A DNA stretch of 64,000 nt from Liolophura sinensis (GCF_032854445.1 NC_088301.1:42403116-42467115), one strand, 5' to 3'. Counted from the first letter of the stretch, positions 11,687 to 24,570 are shown. Made by a program: numbers and translations. The notes: a model not told the origin generated them from the letters alone.

Positions 11687-13747
11687 TTACACCACACCAA
11701 TCAAACTTGAATTCAGCTGACAGATCTTACCCTGGGTGTCAATTGGGTTCGATGTGGGTCCCCAGGAGTCTATAATTTGATTGTCGCTTATCCTAAAGTT
11801 TCCACACTTAGGGAAGCCTGGTGGCGGTGGTGGCACTTCGTAGAAAGACTCGTTCAACACCAGCGCCATTCCATCTAGTGTATGCATCTCGATGTGGCAG
11901 TGCATGAACCACAGCCCAGGGTTATCGGCTACCAGACGCAGTACAACGTAACCTCCTGACGGAACGATGATTGTGTCTTTCCGTGGGGCATCCTCTGTAA
12001 TGAGTCCAGGGACGTTACCGTCAGACCAGGTTGGGTCCAACCAAGTAGGGTTGTTACAGAAGCTTTGATTTGGGCCAGTGTTACAGTTAATATCTGTAGT
12101 AGAGGACATGAATGCTCCAGTCGTTTGATTATATATTCCATACCCCATTTTAAGAACATAAAACGCGTGTCCATGGCTGTGAATAGGGTGAACTATCCCC
12201 TTGCCTGAGCCTAAGTTTGTCATGACGAGTTGGAGAACATCTCCTTGCTCAAAAGATAAAGAGTGTGAGCATCTACACAGCCTGTCTTCACCGCAGTCCG
12301 CACTTTCGCAGGGTGTCTCAATTTCTTGTGGCTGAGTCAAAGCCGACACCGGTGGCAGCTGAAAGGCCCGGCCATTAACTGACCCAATCATACGCGGCAT
12401 GGCGAAGTTTAAAAAGACTTCCTTGAATTTGCCTGATTCTGCGAATGGAATGGGTGCATTCTCTCGGGATCGTAACTGGTGAACAAACATGCAGTCTGTA
12501 TATGCTTCCGCTGGATAGTAAACAAACGGGCAATTTAACACAAGACACCTTTGCGATTCGAAGCACTTCTGCGGTTCGGTACTTGGGTCGCTCTCATCTG
12601 CTCCTTCGTAATGTAAACGGGCTTCAGCAATATGGTTGTATTCAATTTCCAAAGTCTTTGATCTTATCCAGTAGTTTGCGATGCTGTTGTTGGCCGTCAG
12701 AATGAAGTCATACCTTTCTCCAGGATTTATTATGAAAGATTGGACAACCACAGGTTCTATTTCATATCCATCGGACGCAATGATTTCTAGGAAATGTCCG
12801 TCTATGGAGAATCGGAATGGGTAGAGTTCTCCCGCTGCTATGACACGGAATCTGTATCTTTTCCCCGATTCTACCCTAAATGTCTCTATGGGTGCGCCAT
12901 TATGGAGGCCTGTCTCGGGGTCGTAATATCGGCCACGTCCATTTATTAAACCGGAAGTCATGTAAAACTTGCTGTATCTGCCTCCGTCCAGCGACGTGGT
13001 AGTGGTATACCTTTGGCGGCCGAGGAAAATGTCCGTCTTCATCTGTTGGTAACCGAAATCAGCTTCTCTCTTAGGGTTCCAATCTTGTAGAGATAAAACA
13101 AACTCTTCATCTTCGTATCTTTCTTCGCTGTTTTCAGGAAGCTCATAAATAATAAAGGCGCCAAACAGACCCATTGTCCTTTGGGATCCTATATGGGAAT
13201 GATACCAGTAAGTCCCTTTGGGAGCTGCTTTGAATTTGTAGGTGAAAGACTGCCCTGGTTGGATGGGACACTGGGTAATATAAGCCACCCCATCCATCCA
13301 AGGTGTGCCGCTCTGGGGAAGTCCGTGGATATGAATGGTGACATCATCAGAAAGAAGACTATTCCGCACATGAAGGAGAACAGTTTGTCCTTCATACACG
13401 CTCAGGGTTGGACCGGGCATCGTTCCATTTACTACTATTACGAGCCTAGGTTCCTCAAAACCATCCCCGGTTATGACCTCATCAACTGGTATTGGTGTGG
13501 CTGATGACGTATTAGTTACGTCATAGCGGTACAAACTCCCGTTGGCGGGGAGGACCAAATCTGCTCCGTGCATCATCGTCAGTTTTTCGTCGACTACTAG
13601 CCAGAACTCGCAAGTTTCGCTGGACGCTTCACATTTTCTCTCTGGCGAAGCTCGTATTCCTTGGGTCTCTAGGTTGACAACAACAAGAAAGTATAATATG
13701 ACCGCGAGAATACTTCTCATCTGCAATAATAAATTGAAGAAACTCAT
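11687..13747 (-). CDS. Secreted laccase-type multicopper oxidase
   Basis: One uninterrupted frame of 686 codons. It has three cupredoxin-like domains with all copper motifs: HIHG (H139, H141), WYHSH (H183, H185), HPIHSH (H520, H523, H525) and HCHIEMH (H616, C617, H618, H622). The residue ten after C617 is M627, so the type 1 copper has a Met axial ligand, as in ascorbate oxidase, and a lower potential than Leu/Phe fungal laccases is expected. A signal peptide is clear (RSILAVILYFLVVVNLETQG). The likely true start is M10 (13718-13720): just upstream the minus strand reads 'tttattattgcag', a good splice acceptor, so residues 1-9 may be intron. Several N-glycosylation sequons are present. By family it oxidises phenols, amines or metal ions with O2; in animals this is linked to cuticle or shell-organic cross-linking and to iron. 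The real substrate is unknown. Confidence 0.95.
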   Translation of the reverse strand: MSFFNLLLQMRSILAVILYFLVVVNLETQGIRASPERKCEASSETCEFWLVVDEKLTMMHGADLVLPANGSLYRYDVTNTSSATPIPVDEVITGDGFEEPRLVIVVNGTMPGPTLSVYEGQTVLLHVRNSLLSDDVTIHIHGLPQSGTPWMDGVAYITQCPIQPGQSFTYKFKAAPKGTYWYHSHIGSQRTMGLFGAFIIYELPENSEERYEDEEFVLSLQDWNPKREADFGYQQMKTDIFLGRQRYTTTTSLDGGRYSKFYMTSGLINGRGRYYDPETGLHNGAPIETFRVESGKRYRFRVIAAGELYPFRFSIDGHFLEIIASDGYEIEPVVVQSFIINPGERYDFILTANNSIANYWIRSKTLEIEYNHIAEARLHYEGADESDPSTEPQKCFESQRCLVLNCPFVYYPAEAYTDCMFVHQLRSRENAPIPFAESGKFKEVFLNFAMPRMIGSVNGRAFQLPPVSALTQPQEIETPCESADCGEDRLCRCSHSLSFEQGDVLQLVMTNLGSGKGIVHPIHSHGHAFYVLKMGYGIYNQTTGAFMSSTTDINCNTGPNQSFCNNPTWLDPTWSDGNVPGLITEDAPRKDTIIVPSGGYVVLRLVADNPGLWFMHCHIEMHTLDGMALVLNESFYEVPPPPPGFPKCGNFRISDNQIIDSWGPTSNPIDTQGKICQLNSSLIGVV

Positions 13748-16700
13748 TTACACATGTTGGTTTATCATATATAATGACCTAAATAATGGGGTATCTGTAG
13801 ATATCATTCCAAGTCTATTTGTAATATTTTCAAAGTGCTAAAATTGCCACAAACATACAAAAATGGTTTCAAAGTACAGCACATGTCAAAATAATCGGCG
13901 AAAGACACACAGATCTAGCATTACATCCATTTAGACAAAGCAAACTGCTCTTTCTTCGAAGTAAACAAGACCCATGTTTTGTAAACTAGGGCTAATATTG
14001 CACACAAATACTTGCCTTAGTGTGTTGGCAGCTTATTTCAGCTCAAGATGTCCACGTTTATATCGCTTACTGTAGGTTAGTTCCGTACAGGTAGCATCCA
14101 GTGGTTACCTGCTTGACATGTTCTAACATCGTTACTCACGAACTAAAATTAAATGTTTCGCTTAAATCCATTTTAAATTAGTTCAGTGTGCCCTAGCCTA
14201 GCCGAAGTTAAAATGCATCTGCTTAACATCAAAGACATCGTAAGTAGATAACCTCTGCGTGTAAACTTTTAATATATACTGCGAGAGCAAAGTGCGTTGG
14301 TTCGTATTAAGACTTACTATAAGCCCTGTTATAGAGCACGTATTTGCCATTGATTATCCAATCGATCATCGTCTTAATTCACAGCTGTTCCCGTCTAGCT
14401 TTGTCCTCCTCAGGGATATTGTAGCTGATAACGTCACAAAAGCTTTCCCTGACGTCAGCTGCTCAGGTTCTACCCTTTTCCGTCCCGTAACTGATCTTAA
14501 CTACAAACTATGTAAAAATCATCTAAAGTGGCTTATTGAGGAATACACAAATATACTTTACAAAAATACATATATAGTTCAAAATTTTATGGAATGCTAC
14601 GATTTATATACGCTAGAGTATTCCCATTTTCCTTAAATCTGAAACAGAAAAAGCGCTAATTTTTATTTCACATAATATAAAGCCTGGCTTTCATAAACCT
14701 ACTATAAATATTTCGAGCTCACGTGAAACTTGATAAGTACCAGTATACCTCAAAAAGTCACAAACAGAATACATTGTTAGTATCATCCTTTGTTGTAATG
14801 CGTTCCAATATTAGAAACACCAGAACCATTTCAGCCAGATGAGTTTTTCTCTTTTCAGCTTGAAAACTGAAGCCACAAAGACCTTGCAGTATAACAGATA
14901 TTTTATGATCAGTCATTTTACATAACGTATTTCAGCAATCGAAATTTCCTTGTCCACGAATAATTCAGTTTAATGATTCAGCTAATGATGAGCTTCTTCG
15001 TTGATGCACCTTGGATGTTTCAGAATATAACAGAAAACGAACATAGAGGGTAAAACCAGATCAGCTGCAGTTTGAAACGACCTGGTACGGTAAGGTGGAG
15101 AATCGATTCCAGGGAGGGGGGGGGGGTACGATAAGATATCACAAGAAATTTATGAAGAATGAGGTTACTGTATAGAAAAGGTAGCGCTTTGACAAACAGT
15201 TCGAATCTTAGTCATTTATTACTCTTTCTTTGAAAACATACCTTTGTGTACGTGAAAATATAGGCCAACCTGTACTATATAAGATTTAACTTGTCGTTTT
15301 ACCCTTAATATATAGCGGGATTATAAGGTTGAAAGTTACATTTGTTATATATTTATTTATTTGATTGGTGTTTAACGGCGTATGATAAAGTGAATTCCTC
15401 TAACAGTGTCTAATACTGAAAAAGGATATTTGAGTGTTATTGGAGCAGTCTACCATTTTATGAGTGCATGTTTGGACCTTTATAAAACCCACGGTTGGCC
15501 TATAGCTTGAAAAGTGGGGTAAATTAGGGCTGAAATAGGAAATTGTCTTACGAAAGTGTCAGCCGCTGCCAGTCAAAGCTATAGTTTGTTTCTCTTCTTG
15601 AGATGCAGTTTCTAAGGACGGTTTCTCGCCTTACCATACCATATTCTGTGGCAAAAGGTGATGTAACTGGTGAAATCTGGCCTCTTGACAACTTATCACA
15701 GCCAGAGTTTTATTCTAACAGTCCAAGTAAATGCTTAAACGCTAGCACAGTAAACATGCGCGAGCACAATGGTTTAAACAGAATTAGGTAAAAATGCTTT
15801 GCTTATGTTTACTGCTGTTCATCAGACCTTTACGGTCCAGAATTAATCAAAATGTGTTGTTGTCGACACATTTACAGAACAATCACATTAAAACAACGCA
15901 AAGGAACACGCTATATGATATAAATTACAATATAAAACAGCTCGATACAGATATCGATAGATATCTATAATAGACAGACAGTCTGACGTAAATGACAGCA
16001 AAATTAAATGCAACGATAGCTGGATTCGACACCGTGATTTTGATTTCCGGAGGGCTACAGCTGAACGGCCGAAGTCTAACTGACCCTTTGTTTACCATCC
16101 GACCTAGCGTACTGAATTTAGAAGTCTCTCTACCACCGCCGAGTTGTATACAAATGGATTTATATGGAAGATACAACCTCTGGTACAATTGGATAAGACA
16201 GGTAGAGCCATTTTTGCTTTGAGTTTTTTAAATCATATGACACATGCTCGACTTGGTTAAGAGACGAGCACCCTCTTTAATGGAAACAAGTAAAAAAGTT
16301 AGAAAAACTCACATTACGATACCCCCGCCCAGCTTTATCGATACAAAATAATGTTTTAGACTTGGTTTAGTAACCCTAAGTGAGGTAAATAGACACAAGT
16401 TGCCACATTTCACCAATTACGCACCTGACCATTTGCCAACCATCAGACAGTCATCGCTGCACTGGTTATACCTTCAATCCTGTAGCCTTTTTCATAAGAT
16501 AACACCCGCTGTAATAAAAAATGCACAAAAATATGAACAAAACAATATGGTCGTATTTGCATATCGTTTAATGAGCAAGAGCGGAACAGCCAAACCACTT
16601 AAGAATGGAAGAATCAAAGCCTTTATCCATCCAGCGAAATCACGTTAAATGTACAGTTTAATTCGCAACAACCACTGTAAAGGAGGAGCCAAAGCTCTTG

Positions 16701-17295
16701 CCTACACTTCCAAAGAAATCACATTAGACATATAGGTTTTATAACAAGGAACAACCATGATAGCTGATGAACTCAATTTGTTTTGTCTAAATAAGTTTAT
16801 CTTACAACATCCAAGTGGATAAGAGTAAAAAAAAAATTATCATAAAACAATCCGCTTTATATAGTTAAACCAGTCCAAAACGTGAGAGTAGCTAAAAAGA
16901 GGGGTTGGTGGAGGACGAACTCGGTTATTAGTGAAAGTGAGTGAACAAGATTTCAGGTCCGAAAATCTAATTTAATCAAGTAAGGTAATGAGAAGATCCA
17001 CCTTAAGTCAGTGGGGACTAATCATTTAAACAGCCGATAGGTCAATGTCATTTAACGATATAGTCTTACATGTTGAGAACGATTTCTGCTTACACTAGAT
17101 AGGAAAGCAGAGGTGGCAAGCCCTTGATGTGTGCATACATGCAGTATTTAGTAAATGACTAAATCGTCTACGCAGCCAACGCTTAATGGGTTTAGATCGA
17201 ATAGTAATTTAACTATTCTTCCTTCAAAACACATAACAATTTTATCTCCTGTCTTTGTATAATAAGCACTAAGTATTCCTTTTATCCAAAGAGAT

Positions 17296-17346
17296 GCTTG
17301 GCCGCCGTCATAACAATGAAATATTCTTCAGTGTGTAAAATGCCAA
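17296..17346 (+). mobile_element. SINE family A, 3' tail fragment
   Basis: 'ccgccgtcataacaatgaaa' followed by 'tattcttcagtg', 'aaaatgccaaccaaataata' matches the 3' end of family A in sense direction. Confidence 0.6.
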
Positions 17347-17436
17347 CCAAATAATAAATATATAACCATAAGCATTTTATGTCGTATCAAAATGTTGTCC
17401 TATGATTAGCAATTATCCGAATTCCTTGTTTCGCAT

Positions 17437-17592
17437 AATGTTGGGAGAAAACCGGACAAAGTATAGCCATCTGCGGGTTGGTAAAGCCCACGTACTTCCG
17501 AAGAGAAAGCCAGCATGAGCTGCACTTAAACTCAGAGCGACCACATTGGTGAGTGGTTCTGGGTCATCGTGCTGCACGGAGATCCATGCTCA
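17437..17592 (-). mobile_element. SINE family A, tRNA-head half
   Basis: Read on the minus strand this gives the 5' half of family A: a tRNA-like head, then the body. On the plus strand the key words are 'gggagaaaaccggacaaag', 'ccatctgcgggttggtaaag', 'cccacgtacttccgaagaga', 'aagccagcatgagctg' and 'cattggtgagtggttctggg'. This copy keeps the head/body border that the other copies have lost, so it shows that family A runs from tRNA head to the 'caccaatcaaata' tail. It lies opposite in orientation to the tail piece at 17296-17346. Confidence 0.65.
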
Positions 17593-17911
17593 TGGTTAAC
17601 AAAGCTGAATGTAAGCTGACTTTGTTGTCTTGGCTCTGGAACAAGCCAAAATTGTCACATTTTGATGATAGTTTTTTCTTTGAATTATAGCTTGGGAATA
17701 GTAAGACTAAACCCTAAAAAGCTATAGGCTTTGTGATCAAGAAAACACGTTTCAGAGCACTGACACCTGCTTTCTCTTGACATTCGTATGATGAGCCATG
17801 GGAGAAACTACACAGTACCAAATAATGTCACACACACACATGCACGCATATACACATTCTCATTTGGCGAATGTCCTTTTTGTCATGCGAGTCTCCCATA
17901 AAGACTTCATG

Positions 17912-18087
<176 letters not shown>

Positions 18088-18788
18088 TGTGATCCTCAAA
18101 GGTTGACAATCATTGTAATGACATTGGAATCTTGAATTTATTATAAGAGTTTTATTGTTGCACCGTTGAATTCCTCAGATATGGTTATCCTGGAAGGTAT
18201 ACATCAAAGGATTTAAACATTGAACTGAAGCTATAATGTTTGAAACATGTCATATAAAGATCCCGAAGGGTAAACAGCTATTAGCACATTAAGTTACATT
18301 CTTTTCATTTCTTTTTACCCACACGTGTTTAAGATGAAACTCTTTTTTCTCTCTATCGCTTGGCGTACATTCCTTCCGGGCAATTTACATGTGGAAACAA
18401 CTTTCCGTGCCATCACTGCATGCTACAATTACCTTTCTCAGTAAGTGGAAACATAAATGGACTCATAGCAAGTGCGTCATTAGCATGAAAGCTATTCCCC
18501 ATTGGTTTCTGTCACCACTGGTAATGTGTTTGACATCTCGGCGTTTAAATCCAGCATCAAACACTGACTTATAACGGTAAATGCCCTTATAAGGTGTGAT
18601 GACAAAGCACCTTTGCATTTCCATGAACATTTCCATGCGCTGTGTGGCACTGACCAGAAAACACATTCTAAAAATTGCGCCGACTTCCTTGGAGATGAGT
18701 CTTCCTTATATACAGTGAGTTTGTAGGAACTCGTCTCTTGCAGTTTAATCTGGTATACTTTCCCAGGTAAGACTTTCTCTTCTATACA

Positions 18789-18875
18789 TTTGTTTGTTTG
18801 ATAGGAGTTTTACGTCGTACTCAAGGATATTTTACTTATGTAATGGGTGCTAGCATTATGACTGGAGGAAAACAA
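18789..18875 (-). mobile_element. SINE family A, 3' tail fragment
   Basis: On the plus strand it reads 'ggagttttacgtcgtactca', 'aggatattttacttatgtaa', then 'gctagcattatgactggagg'. This is the reverse complement of the family A body and tail. Confidence 0.75.
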
Positions 18876-19819
18876 GCAGGCATTCTTTCTTCTGCGATTT
18901 TTTTTTATAGATACGTGTTCTTTGCCCCCACCGTTAGTTTTTCTACGCAGGGTTTTTTTTTGCGTCAATTGTGTCGAACAAGGATTCATACAAACTTTTA
19001 TTCATGTATATGCCGGATACATTGCTATAACCCAGGTTATTCGACATTATTTACAACACTTATAATAAGTAGTAACTATAATAACTTTAAATATTATTCG
19101 ATGCACTGAAGATTTAAGTCCAATGTCAACATCAAGGCAATAATATCTAATATAATTGATATCCATATTAGAATATCTTTATTATTCATACAGAAACATT
19201 ATAAAGTGATAAGAGCATTAAAGGTAACTGCGGTGACTTGCAAGAAGTTCATATGCATAGAGTATGTTATTCAGAAATGTACCACTAGCCTCCTAGGATC
19301 ATGCTCAACCTGTTTCTCGGTTCATTACGAAAGCACATATTGGACAGATTTTGTTTTAAACGAAATATCTTCATGTTATATCCTTTATCCTGTGATATAT
19401 GTTTTACGATTGTACTGAATATTTGTAGTTTATTTCTAAAGGTATATTTTAATGGTACAAAAAAGGAAAGAAAAAAAAAAGACTCATGGCAGCCTTGAAC
19501 ACCACAAAGCGGTTATTCTATGGGTCAGTTCCATGTAATGTATCCATGTACCATATTTAGCATTTGTGTTATTGTGGACCATATGTCTACCCACACGGAT
19601 ATTTCTTATACAGTATATAGACACTGTGTGTTACCTATTAAACGTATTTTTTGCACTTTAGTATAATACTAAAGGCCTTTACTATACAACTTCTATAGGT
19701 TATACTATATCACGAAAATAAAAAGCTCTTCGACTCTTTCCAGGCAACAATTCACTCAATGAAATCTGTGCAAGACTGTTTAAAAGCTCATTAATACACA
19801 TCTTAATGCACACCGTTTT

Positions 19820-19873
19820 ATAAGTGAAATACTCTTGAGTACGACGTAAAACACCAATCAAATAAATAAATGA
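19820..19873 (+). mobile_element. SINE family A, 3' tail with short AT-rich end
   Basis: 'taagtgaaatactcttgagt', 'acgacgtaaaacaccaatca' and then 'aataaataaatg': a tail-only, 5'-truncated copy with the family's (AAAT)n end. Confidence 0.75.
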
Positions 19874-21908
19874 AACTCGCACATATGTTTTTTTAAGTGT
19901 ACGTTAATAAACCGAATACTAACTCAGTATTCACGTGTGACCCGATTTACCAAAGTAGATCGGGTTTTAGAGTACTGCCGCGATACGGTTTTCTTCTACA
20001 TGATATGTAAACCTGCCTAGAATATCGTTATGGTCAAGCACAATACATGTTTTTTTTTTACAATAAAATGTTAGTGCTGTCTGTTGGCCCTGTTTAGCTA
20101 CACGATACTTGATACAAAAGTAATCGCACTTATTATAATATCGCACTGTATTCGGTCAGGCCATTATTAAAAAACGCGTTTGTTTCGGGTAACGTCATTA
20201 AGGATTTTATTAAGTGGCCCAGCGCTATGTTTTTTCCGATCATGGCAAAATAGTGTTTTCTTAGTTGACATTCAATTGGGCCTTGATGCCTGTCCACCGT
20301 TATCGCTGTAAGGAACGTAACAGCTTTAATTACAACTGTTCTTGTATATATGCTTAAATAGAGGTAAACTGATAAGAAGCCGTATTTCACCTGTTACGTG
20401 AGACTATTTGCCAACCATCACACTGCATGTCGTCACTGCACGCTCTGCTGTCTGTCTCTCTGCTGCGGTCTTCTACATTGTGTTCGTACATAAACCAGTA
20501 TTCTGTTGGTGGACTAAGCATGCTCGAGGCCTGGTTCCTTTGTATTGCTTTAATGTGATTGTAAAAAAAAGCGTGATGGAAACACAGATGTGATTTTGAG
20601 TAATTCTAGACCAGTGACGTCATAAATTGCAACTAACATAAATTAGAATAAATGTCTGTTTGAGATAAATAGAGAAGAGGCCAGATTTCACCGGTTGCGT
20701 GTAGCGAGTTGCTAAGTATCTCATTGTCTTATCTGTTCCGGTTTTACTCTCTTTTCCTCTAGTCATTTATATTAAGGTTATTAAGCTGGAAATGTTTGCC
20801 GGAGAACGCCGCCGTCTCCCCACCCAAAAAAACAATTTAAAGAATTTAATCCAAGGCAGAACCCTACGCGGCCGGCTCCTTATACTACCGGTACCTTCCA
20901 TTTTGCTTAGTGGTTATATTTTGTGTGAAAACGATCCCTACATGTGTTCAAAGTGTTTTACCAGATTTTCTGGCATGACCAGTAATTGTAACAGTTCATT
21001 CAACGGTAATGTTGAAACGTGCCAACAACTTGTTCAAAACCAGAAGATCTGAGTCTTGCTACGTGTGTAAGGTGTAGATATGACGAAATACCATTTAATA
21101 GTGAGCTAGGGTCTCTTGATTAACCAACCAAATGATTGTATCTTGTTTAATTATATCATATATCACATATTTGCTCTCACTTCAAGTAGGCTGCTGTTTG
21201 TGGCTGATAGTATTTCCATCCTCTCAGGGAAACAACCGACATTTTACATTACTTTCTTTCACCATTTGTTATTTGTACAAGCCATCATGCCCTTTTTTTT
21301 TATAAAAACAGGAGCGCACAAAATCCATTTTTAACAAGGAGGGGAAAATAATTACATGTCATCGTACAGAATGACTACATATGTCTTCCTCACCGTATTC
21401 CACTCTTTTCGACTGGTCCAAATTGATAACCCTTTGTACGTCGCGTGCAGTTATCTTTACTGCACGGTGCTGGTCGAAAGGAAACAAAACGTCAATACTA
21501 AGGGTGTTTGATTTATCACCCACTGTTAATATAGGACGCTAAAGGCACTTTCCAATTAAGGTGTTTTCATTATAATGCCACATTTGTCAAAATTGTCACT
21601 TGTTTTTCGATTCCCTTGCCAACTAGACTCAGTACGAAGCCTTTGAAGGAAATAATTGTAAGAAATGTCACGTGTATACTTTTGATATAGCTGTATAGTA
21701 ATGAAGTTCGAAAGCTACAAAACTATAGAGCATCATATACGTGCATGTAGACAGTGTGCAAATGTAGTTTTCATTTAGATTCAAAACCTTGTAGTGAACA
21801 AAATTAATGTTTACTCTTAATCGGTAATACTTCCAGTGCTAAATAAGATAGGGAGAGTGAAAAAAAAAATTGTCATTGTCTTTTGCAGGACGTACATCAG
21901 CTATTAAG

Positions 21909-23216
21909 ATGCTATCACATACAGCATTGTTAATGATGACAGTGTCCATGATATCCAGGTGGGGTCGAGGTTCCGGAACGGTTTTATTCCCTGGGGGAAA
22001 TGTGACCCAGGTTGGTTTGACACTCGATAATCAGCACGACACAGGAAACGACACTAAAATGGAAATCTACGTAAATGGAACCGTGGAATCCCGTTCTCCT
22101 GATGTCGACGTTCAGAAAAATTCAAGTAGAGAGAATCATACCAGTGTGGCCAACGAATCAACTTTGATAAATCCTGACTTTGAGGAGGACAGCGGGTTTG
22201 TATCTTATGACAATGGTGTGGTCTCGAAAGAGACTTATCTTACTGTGAAACGTTACACGCTGCTCTTCATTCTCCCCGTTGTGGCTCTTTTCGGGATTGT
22301 TGGAAACAGTCTAAGCCTGCATTTCCTTCTACGGTTGCGGAGTCAAGACTCCATCACTGTGTATATCTGCGCCCTGGCTGTCACAGACACTATTGCGCTG
22401 ATTTGCTACTTCTTGGATTGGCTTCCGGTTTTAATTACAGAGATAGACCAACAAACGGCGAACCTCGTCGAAGCATACCTGTTCATACCTGTGAAAATGT
22501 TCTTAAGACTATCTGCCTCTTGTTCGTCCTCATATATAGTCGTCATCATTTCAGTGGAACGTGTTCTTGCCGTGACGAGACCGATGCGGATGAGAGGAAG
22601 CGTCCTTGTGCGATTTCCTAAACTTATAGTAGGTATAACAATCGTCACCATCACCGCCTTTTTCCTTCTGAATATCTGGCGTTATGAAATCAGTGTCTTT
22701 GTAGACTCCGCCACCAATCGCACAGTATACACTGTTAAGCGCTCCGAGATGGCAAGGACATCTAACTTTTTCAACGTTTACGGCTTGGTTGGGCAAATAG
22801 TATTCACCGTTATATCCACGGCTATTGTCCTAGTAGGCAATTTGACAGTTATAATAGCGCTTTTCCACCAGACAAGACTTAGGCGGAAAATGACCTGTCC
22901 GCAGGTCGTGGAACAACCTTCCGATTACCTGAAAGTCACCTGGATGCTTGTTACTGTGGCCACAATTTATTTCCTGTCTGCGCTCCCAACATGCGTTATC
23001 GGCATCATCTCCAAGTTTTCGGAGACAGTTAAGCTATTCTCCAAGGAGCATTACCTGGTGTATTTGGTGTATATCATAGGTGACTTTCTATCGGCGCTGA
23101 GCTCCTCCGTCAATTTCCTTGTATATGTGGTATTCAGCAGACGATTTCGAGAAGATTTTGTTTCCCTCGTTATGTGCCGTGAAAAAATTAAACCAACATC
23201 AAATTCTAAACAGTAG
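21909..23216 (+). CDS. Divergent rhodopsin-like (class A) GPCR, probably peptide type
   Basis: 435 residues from the ATG at 21909. The frame is open back to 21870, but 'cattgtcttttgcag' ending at 21888 is a strong splice acceptor, so an upstream 5' UTR exon is likely and this ATG is the natural start. An N-terminal hydrophobic stretch is followed by about 100 residues with five Asn sequons. Seven membrane segments follow: TM1 has GIVGNSLSL, TM2 has ALAVTD, TM3 ends in VERV in place of DRY, TM6 has FLSALPTC and TM7 has NFLVY in place of NPxxY. The end is a short basic tail after SRRFREDF. The pattern fits the large lophotrochozoan FMRFamide/peptide-receptor-like expansions; the ligand cannot be told. 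It acts at the plasma membrane through G proteins if functional. AATAAA at 23621-23626 is the likely poly(A) signal. Confidence 0.93.
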   Translation: MLSHTALLMMTVSMISRWGRGSGTVLFPGGNVTQVGLTLDNQHDTGNDTKMEIYVNGTVESRSPDVDVQKNSSRENHTSVANESTLINPDFEEDSGFVSYDNGVVSKETYLTVKRYTLLFILPVVALFGIVGNSLSLHFLLRLRSQDSITVYICALAVTDTIALICYFLDWLPVLITEIDQQTANLVEAYLFIPVKMFLRLSASCSSSYIVVIISVERVLAVTRPMRMRGSVLVRFPKLIVGITIVTITAFFLLNIWRYEISVFVDSATNRTVYTVKRSEMARTSNFFNVYGLVGQIVFTVISTAIVLVGNLTVIIALFHQTRLRRKMTCPQVVEQPSDYLKVTWMLVTVATIYFLSALPTCVIGIISKFSETVKLFSKEHYLVYLVYIIGDFLSALSSSVNFLVYVVFSRRFREDFVSLVMCREKIKPTSNSKQ

Positions 23217-24521
23217 TGCTTATACACACGAATGGACCGTGTGAGAGATTTGTTGCAGAGATTGTATTGTTCGCAGTTTACAATGTTTATAATGTAAAGC
23301 CAAAAATAGTTGCTGTGCAGTGGTACACAAGCCATGGCGCTCCGAGTAGGCCTATGTTAGCTTGCGGTATCAAATTTGAGTTCATGCTAATTGTGCAATA
23401 TATGTAATATTTTAAAAAATTCTCATCATTGTTTTGTATAAGTGTGTTTCACGACATTACCGTGAACTTGTTTTGGGACAGGATAACTGTCGCTCCCCGT
23501 CCAAATTTTAATAATTTCTCATTTTTTCTGTTGTGTGACTTTTCGAATGGGACAGCCTCTTTGATCAAAGGTTAAGGTTTGCATAAAATGTTTTCACATT
23601 CAGACTGAAATCAATCGAATAATAAAACTTTGATGAAATTCCCACACCTGGCGTTGGGTTCCCATAATCCATGTGGTGCTCTTCAGTCTGTTCGAAACAT
23701 GAACGCATGCATTTAAGTAAAAAAACAATACATAAATGCTTCACTAATCTTCAATTTATAATCTATGTTCAAATTCCCTTTAACCAATATTTTACCGGTT
23801 ACATCTTTTGTACCACTAGCTTAAATGCATCAGTAAATCTAAAACATTTTGTTACACTAAATAAGAATATTGTGAACTTCTCAGTAAATGAATGAATCTC
23901 AGTAAATGAATGAATCCATCCTTCATTGTGGTGATTGAGTGGTGAGAAAACTAAGACGGCTATGATTACCCTGGTGTGTTTGCCCACATGAGGAGCATGA
24001 GGTGTATGAGGAACCTGGAGGAAACGTTTTGCAAGTTAACGTAATTATGAATATGGGAGATGTCTGGTATGCCGACAAGCTGAATGCCGAGGAAACCATA
24101 GGAAACAGATACATGTACAACTCATCGGAATTGTGAATATAGGGGTATAGTCTGTAACTCGCATGTACAAATCCACCCCGGCTGCAGCACATGCATCTTA
24201 CGTACTTTATTAAAAAAAATTTATCCGAGTAATTGTCATAATTCTGATAAATATATTCCAATGAGTTCGCCAAAAGATTCCCAGTTTAACGAAAGGTGAG
24301 CTATATACTTAGGAAATTATTACCACAACGTGTATTGAAATACACTGGATTATATGTTGACAACCTTAGTTCACCCAGTTGACAACAGGTTTTCTGATCG
24401 ATGGAAAGAAAAAAATCCTCTGGCTGTATCGGCTGTAAGTCAGGGTGTTGGTTAGATGCATGGCAAGGTGCGGTAGATTACTTCCTACATGCATAATTAC
24501 GCTCCAACGCCGATAATGTTA

Positions 24522-24570
24522 TTATGGTGTTTTTCTTGAGTACGACGTTATAATGAAATCAATTAAATTT
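24522..24570 (+). mobile_element. SINE family A, short 3' tail remnant
   Basis: 'ttcttgagtacgacgttata' followed by 'atgaaatcaattaaattta' resembles the family A tail. Only about 45 bp can be seen. Confidence 0.4.

Larger units (their letters stand above)
13748..17911. other. Intergenic upstream of the oxidase; no gene seen
   Basis: Probably holds the oxidase promoter and a 5' UTR exon, which I cannot place. A diverged SINE A tail lies near 15352-15400 on the minus strand. A shared unknown repeat lies near 16.4 kb and SINE pieces near 17.3-17.6 kb. Short open frames near 15.9-16.2 kb occur on both strands with no domain or splice support. Confidence 0.5.

Noticed and set aside
15925-16222. Overlapping open frames on both strands with protein-like composition
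   Set aside because: No domain, no convincing splice sites, and two opposite frames cannot both be real; probably chance.
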